Below, one piece after another: positions 34,499 through 45,400 of a stretch of 64,000 nucleotides of DNA. The notes under the pieces were generated by a model that ran no database searches, was not told the DNA's origin, and saw only the letters and a program-made list of their open reading frames with translations. The stretch is from NCBI RefSeq assembly GCF_958445495.1, contig NZ_CAUCSQ010000011.1:1-64000 (forward strand), written 5' to 3'. The position numbers and the translations under genes are program-made. Each line of letters opens with the position of its first letter. The first letter of the stretch is position 1. This DNA comes from an uncultured Bacteroides sp. (GTDB lineage: Bacteria; Bacteroidota; Bacteroidia; Bacteroidales; Bacteroidaceae).

Positions 34499-36082
34499 TT
34501 ATTCAGTGGTGGAAGGAGTTATAATATCAATGGGAGTTATCTCGAAAGATTCGATTTCTATAGTACCGCCCGCATGGTTTTTCAGGAAACCGAAAAATAT
34601 GATATTACCAGTATTGGTGCTTCCTGAACCGGTAAACGGATTTTTCAAAGCTGTTCCAGTTGCCGGATATGTTCTGATTTCTCCGTATACAGTTCCGTCA
34701 ACTGCAATCTGAACAATCACATTGTCATTATTTTCGGGATTCGGAATGAGAGCTAATTTTGCGGATTTCATGGTATTTAATTTTGCAAGGGTCAATCCGT
34801 TTTCTCCGTTGAGTTTGACATTCGTATTGATTCCTCCGTTGTTTCCATTGGTGTCTCCCCAATTATCTCTTATTCTTAGATTAAAGTCATTGACATCTGC
34901 ATAGCTGCCGTTGGGTTCGTTGTCTCCCATCCAGCAATTGACGGTAGGTCCGGTGCTACCCTTCGATTCATCCATGTAATATTGGAAAAATACCGCTCCA
35001 CTTGTCAAATTAACGGATTTGAGTTTTGCTTCGAATATGGCGCGTTTATATCTTCCTATGGAGAAGCGTCCTTTGGTGATGGTTACCCCTTCATTTTCTA
35101 GGGTATATGCAGCTTCCGTATCCCATTCGACTGAAGATGCCGGCATTCGGTTCTGTTTCACCACCAGTTCTACCGGTTCGATACCGATAGATTGTTCTGT
35201 AGCTTCCAGTTTGACAATACCGGTACGGTCTTTGAAGAAAATTTCGGAAAGCGTAGTAACCGTAATGCTATTTTCATCATTGTTTTTAACGACATTGAGC
35301 CATGTTTCGTCAGTGGTTACTTTCCATTTATCGGCAGCTAGGGTCGTGTTTACGGTAAAAGTCCTGCTGCTTCCCGTGGTTGTTTCCGTGAAAGTGCGGT
35401 CTGTTTCGGTCAATTCCGTAAATTCCAAGGTAATGCCTTTTTGTGTCACCTCGAAGGTTTTCTCTTCCAATCCGTTGGAAACAGTGACTGTGGCTGTTCT
35501 TTTCATACCCGGGTTGGCATCTGCCGCTATGGCGTAAACAGTTGTTTTTTCTTCGCTTCCTGTACCTGCATTCTTGTCAAAAGTCAGCCATTGACGGGAA
35601 GAAGTCACCTCCCAGTCTTTGTTGGATGTAACGGTAAAAGGAACACGTCCGCCAGTCGTTTCTATCTGGGTATCTGCCGGTTGTATGCCTAATGTCCCTC
35701 GGATGATTCTGATTACCGTCGGTGTGGAAATATTCTCTGCCGTGATGGTCAGTGTCGCTACGAGTTCTTGTTTGCCCGGACTGGGATTGGGAGTGATATT
35801 CACGGTAATCTCGGCAATGAGTGAGCTGGCCGAACTCATTGAAGGAGTGGGACGGCACCATTCTTTATCGCTTTCTATCTTCCAGGGAGTGGTAGAACTG
35901 ATGTTGAACATAAGAGTATGCGGAGATGCTGCCGATACGGAATATTCACTGAGGGCATCAGTCTCCATTCTGGCGGGATGTCCGTCTTGAGAGTCGATAT
36001 TTAATTCTTGACATGAACTTAGATTGAGTGTACATGCCATCCATAGAGATAACAGCATTGTACCGATTGATAATTTTTTCAT
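34499..36082 (-). CDS. BACON-domain lipoprotein with C-terminal putative glycan-binding domain, B
   Basis: A 527-residue lipoprotein (signal MKKLSIGTMLLSLWMACTL, lipobox SSC). Three BACON-like modules lie at about 30-310 (SSTTPWKIESDKEWC, TSNKDWEVTSSRQWL and AADKWKVTTDETWL are their first strands). The C-terminal 200 residues look like a beta-sandwich of concanavalin/CBM type (FFQYYMDESKG, MGDNEPNGSY). It should be a surface glycan-binding protein working beside SusD. The longer frame from 36139 would overlap the SusD stop; ATG 36082 gives a clean lipoprotein signal and is chosen. The SusD gene ends 50 bp upstream. Confidence 0.84.
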   Translation of the reverse strand: MKKLSIGTMLLSLWMACTLNLSSCQELNIDSQDGHPARMETDALSEYSVSAASPHTLMFNISSTTPWKIESDKEWCRPTPSMSSASSLIAEITVNITPNPSPGKQELVATLTITAENISTPTVIRIIRGTLGIQPADTQIETTGGRVPFTVTSNKDWEVTSSRQWLTFDKNAGTGSEEKTTVYAIAADANPGMKRTATVTVSNGLEEKTFEVTQKGITLEFTELTETDRTFTETTTGSSRTFTVNTTLAADKWKVTTDETWLNVVKNNDENSITVTTLSEIFFKDRTGIVKLEATEQSIGIEPVELVVKQNRMPASSVEWDTEAAYTLENEGVTITKGRFSIGRYKRAIFEAKLKSVNLTSGAVFFQYYMDESKGSTGPTVNCWMGDNEPNGSYADVNDFNLRIRDNWGDTNGNNGGINTNVKLNGENGLTLAKLNTMKSAKLALIPNPENNDNVIVQIAVDGTVYGEIRTYPATGTALKNPFTGSGSTNTGNIIFFGFLKNHAGGTIEIESFEITPIDIITPSTTE

Positions 36083-36132
36083 ATAGCGTATTATTTTTTT
36101 GTTATGAACGGATATGGCAAGGGAGATACTCC

Positions 36133-37812
36133 TTACCATCCCGTATTTTGTGGGTTAAGATTCTCGTTCTTGTTTAGCTCGCTTAGTGGAATCGGATAGA
36201 GATTCATGCGTGAGTTCCAATATCTGTTTTTATAGATTTTGCGTTTGAAAGTCAGACCATCCGCACCTTTCTCAATACTGACTCCGTAAAGTTCCTTTTG
36301 TGTATTATTTCCAATCATCCATCTGCGTACATCCCAGAAACGATGGTCTTCAAAAGCGAATTCTACGCGCCATTCGTTTTGTAACGCTTTGATGAATTCA
36401 TCTTTATCCGTAATCGATAAGGCTGGCATACCGGCATTTGCACGTACTTCATTAAGGGCCCATGTAGCGGATTTCGGCATATCCTCTCCGCCGGTTTGTG
36501 TAGGGCCGAACGCCATGACCATTGATTCTGCATACGTCAGCAACGTTTCTGCATAACGGTAGATAATCCAATGGTGTTTGTTGGCTACTTCCTGGTCGGG
36601 TACGAAATTGGTACTTTCTTGAATGTATTTTCTGAGGAAATATCCGGTCGGCGAGCCACCCTCGGATACCGGAGCGTCATCGTCCCCTCCTTTATACAAT
36701 GCTATTTTCGAACCTTTGAAAGGCATACCGTTAGCCAGGACAGTGAGGGCGAGGCGGGGATCACGGCGGTCATACGGGTTTTGAGGGTCAAACCTGCGGT
36801 CATTGCAAATCCAGCCGTTTTCTCCCAAGGTCACCGGATAACCGTCAAGTGTCTGGAAAGCATCTACTAGATTTTGTGATGGAAAAGTTGCGGTGGCAGG
36901 TGTGCTGCGTGTTCCTTCCGTAAACCGAATCGGGAAATTGTTGCGTTCGAAAGCGGCACTCGCATCGTTCCGGCGGAACAGGACTACTTCGGGTGATTCG
37001 AGGTTGTTCGCTTTCTCACCGGGATCGAGTTGGTACAGGTTAAGTTTAATAATATCGTAAGCAGCCCGTGCGGAAGTTTTCCATTTTTCCTGATTATCAG
37101 GCGAATGTAATGGACTGGCTGCATAAAGTAATGCCTTGGATTTCAATGCCATGGCGAATCCCTTCGTGATACGCCCGGTCTCTTTTTCAGTTACGTCCTG
37201 ATAGGTTTTCGGCAGTTTGGCGGCTGCATCGTCACATTCGGATACGATGAAAGCGATAACGTCGTCAAAGGAGGTTTTTCTGATTGAGTTTGCTTCTTCG
37301 GGTGTCAGCACTTTAAGAGGCATGGCGATATCGCCGTAACGGCGTGCCAGTTCGAAAAAATAATAGGCTCTGAGTACACGTGCTTCATACGGAAAGTAAG
37401 CAAGTTGTTCCATCCATGTTTGATATTTATCGGTGTATTCATAACGTGAGAAGTCGACTTTCTCCATTGATTCAAGAAATTCGTTACTTGCCCGGATTCC
37501 TTCATAGAGTGTCCATTGGTCATCACGGGTTTTCAATGCCGACCAGTTGCCGTTAGTCATATCTTGTATGCTTCCTCCCGTTGCCCCGAATTCTGCATCG
37601 TCGCAAGCGCAGTCTCTCATTGCTCCGTCAATCGTTCCGAAGTCTTGCGGTATGTATGTGTACACATTAGTCAACATTTGTTTTGTTTTATTGAAGTACC
37701 GGTAAATATCCTCTTTTGTGTTCAATCCGCTAGTCTCGTCAAAATCGAGATAGTTGCAAGAACAGAATATGATGGCCGGCACACAGACAGTCAGGATATG
37801 TTTAAGTTTCAT
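36133..37812 (-). CDS. SusD/RagB-family lipoprotein of the second PUL 2 pair
   Basis: A 559-residue surface lipoprotein (lipobox CSC followed by NYLDFDE). Helical SusD features include YEARVLRAYYFFELARRYGD, the ETLLTYAESMVMAFG helix and EWRVEFAFEDHRFWDVRRW near the C-terminus. It follows its SusC partner by 20 bp and forms the second transporter pair of PUL 2. It differs clearly from the other PUL 2 SusD, so the two pairs probably bind different forms of the substrate. Confidence 0.95.
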   Translation of the reverse strand: MKLKHILTVCVPAIIFCSCNYLDFDETSGLNTKEDIYRYFNKTKQMLTNVYTYIPQDFGTIDGAMRDCACDDAEFGATGGSIQDMTNGNWSALKTRDDQWTLYEGIRASNEFLESMEKVDFSRYEYTDKYQTWMEQLAYFPYEARVLRAYYFFELARRYGDIAMPLKVLTPEEANSIRKTSFDDVIAFIVSECDDAAAKLPKTYQDVTEKETGRITKGFAMALKSKALLYAASPLHSPDNQEKWKTSARAAYDIIKLNLYQLDPGEKANNLESPEVVLFRRNDASAAFERNNFPIRFTEGTRSTPATATFPSQNLVDAFQTLDGYPVTLGENGWICNDRRFDPQNPYDRRDPRLALTVLANGMPFKGSKIALYKGGDDDAPVSEGGSPTGYFLRKYIQESTNFVPDQEVANKHHWIIYRYAETLLTYAESMVMAFGPTQTGGEDMPKSATWALNEVRANAGMPALSITDKDEFIKALQNEWRVEFAFEDHRFWDVRRWMIGNNTQKELYGVSIEKGADGLTFKRKIYKNRYWNSRMNLYPIPLSELNKNENLNPQNTGW

Positions 37813-37832
37813 ATAATTTTTTATTTATCAGG

Positions 37833-40622
37833 TTAAAAATTGAATTTCACTCCCATCCAATACGAACGTATGGACGGATAATCTGCACCTAGCATCTCCG
37901 GATCAGCAAAACTGATATTGTCCAGCGAAAACAGATTAGTACCTTGCAGGTATATTTTCATGTCAGCGAAACGTAGTAGTTTGCGGGGAAGTGTATAGGC
38001 TATGTACAGGTTTCTCAATTTCAGAAAAGAACCGTCGCGATACCATAGCGAATTGGGCTGATAGTTGTTGGCGTTCGTTTGCGTAGTCAGACGCGGCATG
38101 GTAGCATTTGCCGCATTTTCCGGTGTCCAAGGAGTTTCGTTGTCAAGGAACGTATGGGAGATATTACCGTTGTTCACCAATGGTTTGTACAGTGGAGAAT
38201 TGAGCAGGCTGGTGGTTATACCGGTCATTCCCTGGAAATCCGCACTGAGTTCGAAATTTTTGTATGAAGCGTTCAGATTGAACCCGAAATAGAATCTTGG
38301 GATACTGGAACCGAACATTTTCACTTTGTCCTGTTCGTCTATCCGGTTGTCTCCGTTCTGGTCCTTATATTTAAGGTCACCCGGACGGACGGTTGAGAAT
38401 GTCTGTGCCGGGCTATTGTTGATATCTGTCTGATCTCTGAAGAAACCGATGACCTCCAGCCCGTATTTCTGTCCTACCCGGTTACCCTGGGTATAGAGGT
38501 AGTCGTACGCTTGATATTCCTGATCATCGCGTATGACTTTGCTGTCGATGTATGAAGCATTGGCGCTGATGCCGTAGTTGAAATCTTTACCGATATGGCC
38601 GTTCCAGCCGATGGAAGTATCAAAGCCTTTATATTCTTGGATTCCTTCACATTGTTTACCTACATCTACACCGATGATTCCGGAAATGGAAGAAGAACCT
38701 TGTATGAGGATATTGCTTCTCCTTTCATAAAAACCTTCCATATAGACGGAAAGACGATTGCCGAAAGCGTTCAGTTCTATTCCGTAAGTTGCTTTTTTCG
38801 ATTTTTCAGGGACCAGGTTCTCCACCGGCAAGCGGCCTTCTGCCAACCCGTATTGCGCAGTGGAATTTTGAGTGAAATAGTACCCTCCGCTGCTGCTGTA
38901 TGATTGGCGGTAAAGTTCATGCTGCATATTCCCGTCATAGCCTGAGATTCCGAAAGATGCATAAATTTTCAGCAGATTGACAGGCTTTACGCCAGCGAAA
39001 AACTTTTCGTTCGAAGCGATCCAACCGGCAGATATTGCAGGATAGAGATGGAAACGTTCGCCTTCGGGCAGATAGGCTGTTCCGGAGTAATTGAGCACTC
39101 CGTTCAGTAAGTAGCGATTATCGTATGTATAACTTGCATGCATCAACATCGATTGTCTTTTAGAACTCTTATTCCTATTGTTAACCATGTATGATTGCTG
39201 GTCATAGACGAGTGACATACGAATATCGTGTATTTCCCGGCTGAGCCGGTAATTGATTTTAGCTTGTATATTTGAACGCAGAAAGAGCGATTTGAATTTG
39301 GAATTGCCATGTTCAATCACTCCGGAATTTTTACCATACGTGACAGGAGTTGTCACTAGTGTGCCGTCATCGAGAATGGATGCCTGGCTGTCTGTGTACT
39401 GGTAGTTTCTGCTGGATGAGTCATACATCGCTCCCGTATTGTCGAATGCTACGGATACTTCCGCGGAAAATCCTTTTAACAAAACATCCAGTTCCTGTCT
39501 CAGTGAAGCGTTGGCGAGCAGCGTTCCGTAAGTGGTACGATAATCCCCGGTGCTTTCCAGTAAAGCGACCGGATTGTTGTAACTATAAATGCTGTTACCT
39601 CCGTAGATGCCATCTGCATACTGTACGGGGAATGCGGCGGAAGGAGTTCTGTAGATAATTTCTGAGAAAATAGATTCGCCGTTTTCTGTATTACCGATAT
39701 TGTAGGAACTGTTTGTCTCTTGTAACTTTCCTAACAATCCGATTTTAAAGGAGGTTTTCGGAGTCAGGTCCACATCGATGTTTGTACGGATGTTCAGGCG
39801 TACGTCCGATGGCTTGGTATTATAACGTTCGTCGGATTGTTCTTCCTTATAAAAAGCTTTGTCATGCATATAGTCTATTACAGAATAATAACGGAACCGT
39901 TCGCTTCCGCCGTCAAAAGTAAGACTTAACCGATGATTGCTTGATATCTTATTATAGACCTCGTTCCACCAGTTTACGTTCGGGTATTCGTACGGGAAAG
40001 TATTGTTTTTGAAAGCTGCCAGTTCCCGGTTATTGTAACGCGGGTTTAATCCGTCTAAGGTTAATGCGGTATTCATGCTTTCGGCATACGTGTATGCGTC
40101 TGCGAATTCCGGTTTCCGGAACTGAGTACTGAGGCCGTATTGATATTGTGCGGAAACTTTCAGTTTGTCAACATGCCCGTGTTTGGTGGTAACGATTACT
40201 ACGCCGTTGCCTCCCCTTACTCCGTAGAGAGCAGTGGCTACCGCATCTTTCAATATCTGAACCGATTCGATTTCCGGAGCAGTGATATCCGACAAGCTAC
40301 GTGGAAATCCGTCAATAATGACAAGCGGGGCGTTTCCATGAATACTTAATGACGGAATGTTATTTGCATTGCTTCCGCTTCCCTGATATACATTTAATCC
40401 GGCAATTTTGCCGTAAAGGGCTTTGGCGATATCTATTTCCGGAGATTGCTCCAGGACTTCGGCGTTAATGCCTCTGGCTGACCCGGCGAGGTTGTTTCCG
40501 GAAGCTGTTACCTGATAGCCTAGTTGCACGGTCATGGGCAAACTGTCGTTTACCGGCTTTTCTTGTGCGTACACAGAGGTGGCGAGGCTGCCGATTAATG
40601 CTATGATTATATATTTTTTCAT
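37833..40622 (-). CDS. Short SusC-family TonB-dependent transporter without N-terminal beta-sandwich
   Basis: A 929-residue SusC. After the signal peptide (about 1-19) only some 20 residues precede the TonB-box-like VQLGYQVTASGNN and the plug; the carboxypeptidase-regulatory-like domain found in the other two SusC proteins here is absent. The plug ends with the usual ILKDAVATALYGVRGGNGV signature (about 130) and the barrel ends in GVKFNF. It should still work as a TonB-driven porter with the SusD encoded 20 bp later. It begins 33 bp after the first PUL 2 SusD gene, so both pairs share a transcript. Confidence 0.94.
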   Translation of the reverse strand: MKKYIIIALIGSLATSVYAQEKPVNDSLPMTVQLGYQVTASGNNLAGSARGINAEVLEQSPEIDIAKALYGKIAGLNVYQGSGSNANNIPSLSIHGNAPLVIIDGFPRSLSDITAPEIESVQILKDAVATALYGVRGGNGVVIVTTKHGHVDKLKVSAQYQYGLSTQFRKPEFADAYTYAESMNTALTLDGLNPRYNNRELAAFKNNTFPYEYPNVNWWNEVYNKISSNHRLSLTFDGGSERFRYYSVIDYMHDKAFYKEEQSDERYNTKPSDVRLNIRTNIDVDLTPKTSFKIGLLGKLQETNSSYNIGNTENGESIFSEIIYRTPSAAFPVQYADGIYGGNSIYSYNNPVALLESTGDYRTTYGTLLANASLRQELDVLLKGFSAEVSVAFDNTGAMYDSSSRNYQYTDSQASILDDGTLVTTPVTYGKNSGVIEHGNSKFKSLFLRSNIQAKINYRLSREIHDIRMSLVYDQQSYMVNNRNKSSKRQSMLMHASYTYDNRYLLNGVLNYSGTAYLPEGERFHLYPAISAGWIASNEKFFAGVKPVNLLKIYASFGISGYDGNMQHELYRQSYSSSGGYYFTQNSTAQYGLAEGRLPVENLVPEKSKKATYGIELNAFGNRLSVYMEGFYERRSNILIQGSSSISGIIGVDVGKQCEGIQEYKGFDTSIGWNGHIGKDFNYGISANASYIDSKVIRDDQEYQAYDYLYTQGNRVGQKYGLEVIGFFRDQTDINNSPAQTFSTVRPGDLKYKDQNGDNRIDEQDKVKMFGSSIPRFYFGFNLNASYKNFELSADFQGMTGITTSLLNSPLYKPLVNNGNISHTFLDNETPWTPENAANATMPRLTTQTNANNYQPNSLWYRDGSFLKLRNLYIAYTLPRKLLRFADMKIYLQGTNLFSLDNISFADPEMLGADYPSIRSYWMGVKFNF

Positions 40623-40655
40623 ACGATATATTTAACTTGATTGGTTATAGGGTGA

Positions 40656-42428
40656 TTACCATCCGGGATTTTGGGTCATTCCATAGGCCATATTTATTTC
40701 TTTCTGGGGAATGGGAGACAAATACCATTTAGTGTCCCATTTGGTTGCCCAGTAACGTGACGAAATCTCATAAGTACCTTTGAATATCAGATAAGCAGGG
40801 TTACTCTTGTCTTCTCCTTCGGGAACGATTGACTCCAGACCGTACAGTTTCTTCTGAAAATCTTTTTCACGTCCCCATCGAACCAAATCGAACCATCGTA
40901 CTTCTTCAAAACCGAACTCGAGTGCCCGTTCGTGCAGGATAGCTTCACGGAAAGTTTTTTGATTCATGGGACCCGTTAATCCGGGTAATCCGACACGGGT
41001 ACGTACTTGGTTGAGGCAATCAAATGCCGTATTGTCGGGAGCTCCTTTAAATTCATTGATGGCTTCGGCGTAACTTAGCAAGACTTCCGGCAGGCGCAGA
41101 TAAGGCCATTGAGTCGGAACATTTGTCCGGTCGCTGCTTGACGGTAAGATAAATTTCATCATCAGGAAACCCGATTGCCCCGGACGATAATCAGAATTTC
41201 CATAGTACACCGGCGCAGGTCTGTCGTTGAAATACAGTGAGCCGGGTACTGCCACGTTTTCGTATAATCTGGGGTCACGAGTCAGCGTGCCGTTTCTTTC
41301 AAAGAAGGGCTGTTTCTCCGGGTTTTCCCAATTGAAATTTTCGGGAAACTCCGTACCGTCCGCCCAGGAAAACATGTTTACGTAGTTCAAGGTCGGACCG
41401 GAATAGAAACGCTGGTCGTATAAGGGCTGGTTGACAGTTTCATTGTATCCTTGCCGGGTTGAAATCAAGACTTCCGTACCCCCTCTGTTATAGTATCCGG
41501 ACCGGTAGGCGAGGCGTCTCGCTTCCGCCGTCTCCTCTTTCGGTTGTGTTATTTGATAAATTCCCCGTCTTTTGAGTTCGTTCATGAAGTCTTCGCCTGC
41601 TTTCATGGCTGCTTCCCACCGTTTGCTGTCATAATTGCCGTAACAGGTGTATTCATCGGCTTGTTCGTGCCATTTCTTATCAGAGTTAAAAGTAGGGCTT
41701 GCTGCGAACAGAAGTACTCTGAGCTTTAAACCCATAGCCCCCGCTTTGGTCATTCTGCCGTCTTCGGTATTACTTTGTTTCCATTTCAGGTCGGGAATCG
41801 CTTCGTCCAGCAGCGCGACTATTTTCTGAACGGTTTCGGCGAATGTGATGCGCGGGAAATTCATAGGCTCGGTGATTTCAATCGCATGGTCTACCCAGGC
41901 TACTCCTCCTACATAACGCAACATTTCAGCATAACTGATAGCGATAATCATTTTGGCCTCGGCGATACGTTCGTTTTTTTCTTTTTCACTCATGTCGGGC
42001 ACTCTGTCTACGTTTTCGATATAAGTCAAAGCATACCGAATCGCTTTATATTGCGTTTCCGAACCGAAATAATAAGCTTGCCTGTCAGGACCGGTAACGC
42101 TGGCGCTTAACATGCCGTTATAATAAAGCATGCGCGGTCCATCCTGGCTCTGGTCTCTGAAACTCTGGTATAAGTCGGTGAGTGCCTCCAATATGTTTCC
42201 GCCCAGTTTGTTCCGGGGAGCATCGCCGGTCGGCAATCCGTACGGTAAAAATGTGTATGCGGTGTTCAACACTTCCTCGGCATGAGCTTTGGAACTGAAC
42301 ATGGTGTCTAGTATTGCTCCGGAACTTTCCGGTTGGCTTCCCAGAAATTTGTCTCCGAATGTCAAATCAGAACAAGAGCAGATACAGCCGACAATGCAAA
42401 TGAATAGTAAATTGATGATATGTTTCAT
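40656..42428 (-). CDS. SusD/RagB-family lipoprotein of the first PUL 2 pair
   Basis: A 590-residue surface lipoprotein with signal MKHIINLLFICIVGCICSC and lipobox CSC. SusD motifs include NERIAEAKMIIAISYAEMLRYVGG, LRLPEVLLSYAEAINEFKG and ERALEFGFEEVRWFDLVRWG. The frame can be extended to 42461 but this would overlap the SusC stop at 42442; ATG 42428 gives a normal lipoprotein signal 13 bp after that stop. It pairs with the 1061-residue SusC upstream. Confidence 0.95.
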   Translation of the reverse strand: MKHIINLLFICIVGCICSCSDLTFGDKFLGSQPESSGAILDTMFSSKAHAEEVLNTAYTFLPYGLPTGDAPRNKLGGNILEALTDLYQSFRDQSQDGPRMLYYNGMLSASVTGPDRQAYYFGSETQYKAIRYALTYIENVDRVPDMSEKEKNERIAEAKMIIAISYAEMLRYVGGVAWVDHAIEITEPMNFPRITFAETVQKIVALLDEAIPDLKWKQSNTEDGRMTKAGAMGLKLRVLLFAASPTFNSDKKWHEQADEYTCYGNYDSKRWEAAMKAGEDFMNELKRRGIYQITQPKEETAEARRLAYRSGYYNRGGTEVLISTRQGYNETVNQPLYDQRFYSGPTLNYVNMFSWADGTEFPENFNWENPEKQPFFERNGTLTRDPRLYENVAVPGSLYFNDRPAPVYYGNSDYRPGQSGFLMMKFILPSSSDRTNVPTQWPYLRLPEVLLSYAEAINEFKGAPDNTAFDCLNQVRTRVGLPGLTGPMNQKTFREAILHERALEFGFEEVRWFDLVRWGREKDFQKKLYGLESIVPEGEDKSNPAYLIFKGTYEISSRYWATKWDTKWYLSPIPQKEINMAYGMTQNPGW

Positions 42429-42441
42429 TGTTTTGCGGTAT

Positions 42442-45400
42442 TTAGAAATTAAGATTAACACCTATGCTGTAGACCTTTACTAACGGATAAGAACCTGTGT
42501 TGTTACCCAGACTTTCCGGATCAATAATGTCAAGAGGACTGAAAGTGAGTAGGTTATATCCATTTAGCGATATTCCCAAACTATTGGCGCCGATAGCTTT
42601 CAGAAAATGTTTGTTGGTGAATGTGTATCCCACTGTCAATGTTTTCAGCCGGATGTAGGAAGCATCTCTAAGCCAAAGGGTCGATTCGCTGGCATTCCAT
42701 TGGTAATCTTTGGTCGCACGCGGGAATTCCGCTTCTAATTGGTTCTCCTCGGTCCATCCTTTTTTGTAAAAATAATCGAGCAGGCCTCGTTTGCCACCAT
42801 TGGTAAACGGGACGCGGTATTCTATTTCGAGCATTTTATTTACGTGGGCAGCACCGCTCCATTGCATGCTGAAGTTAAAGCCTTTATAGGTAAACCCGGC
42901 ATTCATCCCGAATACATATTCCGGGCGTTCCGAGTATCCGCTTCGTGCCATGTCCTTATCGTCTACCACATTATCACCATTTAGGTCGGCATACATGGCG
43001 TCACCGGGATGTACTGTCGTATTGGGTTGCGGTAAAGAAGGGTCGAGCGTAAGTTCTCCGTCGGTTCCTTGAATAAAGTCGCTGTATTGGTAGAGCCGGA
43101 GATATTGATATACTTTTCTTCGTTTGGTGGAACCGCCTGTTTCATTCATATAATCATATTCGTTCGGAACCTCATCCATATAGATGATTTTATTACGTGC
43201 GAAAGACAAGTTGGCATTTACATAGTAGTTGAATCCGCGTTTTAAGGCCTGATTCCATCCCAGGGCAATTTCGTAGCCGTGATTGTTCACTTTTCCAAGA
43301 TTCATGTTTGGAAGTCCGGAACCGATAACGGCTGGGAATGAATTGGGGGAAATGAGGATTCCGGTACGTTTCTCTATGAAATAATCGAAACTCAAAGAAA
43401 GTTTGTTACCTAACATTTTCAAATCCATCCCGTAATTTTGTTTGTCTGCTGTTTCCCAACTGACATCCGGATTACCCGGTGTTCCCAGGATATATCCCGG
43501 ACGTCCTGCCGGGTTGTTTACTCCAAAGCTGTAACTGTCTCCGGACGTCCATACACCCGGCATATACATGAAACGGTCGGTTGTTCCTACATCGCTTCCT
43601 ACCCGTCCCCAGGATACCCTCCATTTCAGGTAATCGATTATACTTTGTTTTTTCATGAATCCTTCTTCGGACATGACCCACCCTACGGAGGCAGACGGAA
43701 ATAGGCCATAGCGGTTTTTGCCGGGAGCGAAGTTCTCCGAGCCGTTATAACCGGCGTTGACGTCAATCAGGTATTTTGACCGGTAACCGTAGGTGACGCG
43801 ACTGACAAAACCTACATATCCGCGCGGCATATATTGATAGGGGGCGTTAGTGCCGTCCGTTTTCTTAGGGTAATAATCGCGAGACTGATTGTAAAGGAAC
43901 AATGCCGTCACTTTATGGTCCTTGCAAAAGGTACGATCGTAATTGATGCGACCTTCGATGTACCAGTTGCGGTCTCTGTCATAATTCTCTGTATATATCA
44001 GCGGCGACGTAGTACTGTCGTCCGGATAATAAATCAGTGTCTTGTCATAATCCGGGTCCGTTTGCGGTTTGTTCGGATCGGTATGGAAAGATTTGTATTC
44101 CACCCATTGGCCTTCTACCGAACCGCCTGTCCGCTTTTTATTCAATTTGAACATATTGTCATAAGATGCTTTTATGGAAACAGACAATCCTTTAGTCAAC
44201 ATATCGAGCTTTTGGGTGATATCCACATCAGTGTTCAAAGTCGTTTTATATTGTTGGGTATAACCGCGTCCCCAGTAAGTGTCCAGTCCATCGCGGACGG
44301 CTCCTACCGCCAATGGCGTAAAAGAACCTTTGATTCTGGTACGTACTCCGTTTACAATACCCGGACCGGCGAAAGGGAGTGACCAGATTTGTGTATATAC
44401 CCAGGCATTGTCTCCTTCCACGGCATTCGGCTCTTGTTTCTGGGCGAGATTACCGCCGATACTAAGTTTCATGGTTGTTGTCTTGCTTAGTTTGAAATCG
44501 AGGTTGGCGCGGTAGTTATAGCGGTTATATCTGAAGTTATTATCATAGGGCAGTTCGTCGAATTGTTTTAGTATGCCATTCTGATAAAGGTAACTTAAAG
44601 ACACGAAATACTTTACGGCATCGTTTCCTCCCGAAATATTGATGTTATTCTTGGATTGCAGGAAGAAATCGTTATATACGTAGTCGCCCCAGTTGACACT
44701 TGGGTACATGATAGGGTCTGAACCTGTACGGTAAGCTTCGATTGCTTCGCGAGTGAAATAATTCTTTTTATCGGTGATACGGTCATTCCGCATTTTCATA
44801 TTCCAATAGCGCGCGAATTCATAACTGCCGGTCTGTCTGGCAAAAGACATGGGTTGTTGTACGCCTGTGATGGTACTTACATTGATAGAGGGTTTGCCGG
44901 ATTTACCGCGGCGGGTGGTGACTAACACCACTCCGTTGGCTCCTCGTACGCCGAATACGGCTGTGGCGGAAGCGTCTTTCAGTATAGACAGGCTTTCTAT
45001 CTCATTCGGGTCTATTTGTGAGAATTCACGTTCTACGCCGTCTACCAGTATCAACGGTTTGGATGCTTCGCCTGTTAACGAACCCGCACCGCGCACGTAG
45101 ATATCTGCTGCGTCTTCACCCGGCTGTCCGCTACTCTGTACGGTAGATACACCTGGCATGGCGCCTGCCAGCACATTACTGATGCTTGCCACAGGAGCTT
45201 TAATCAGTTCTTTGGTGTCGATGGTTGACAAGGCGCCGGTCAATGTCGCTTTTGATTGCGTTCCGTAAGCTACTACTACCACTTCATCCAGCGATTGCGA
45301 ATCATCTTTCAAGGTGACATTGATAATTCTGTTTTTACCTACGGCAATTTCTTGCGATTGGTACCCGATAAAAGAAAATACCAGTATGGATTTCTCATTA

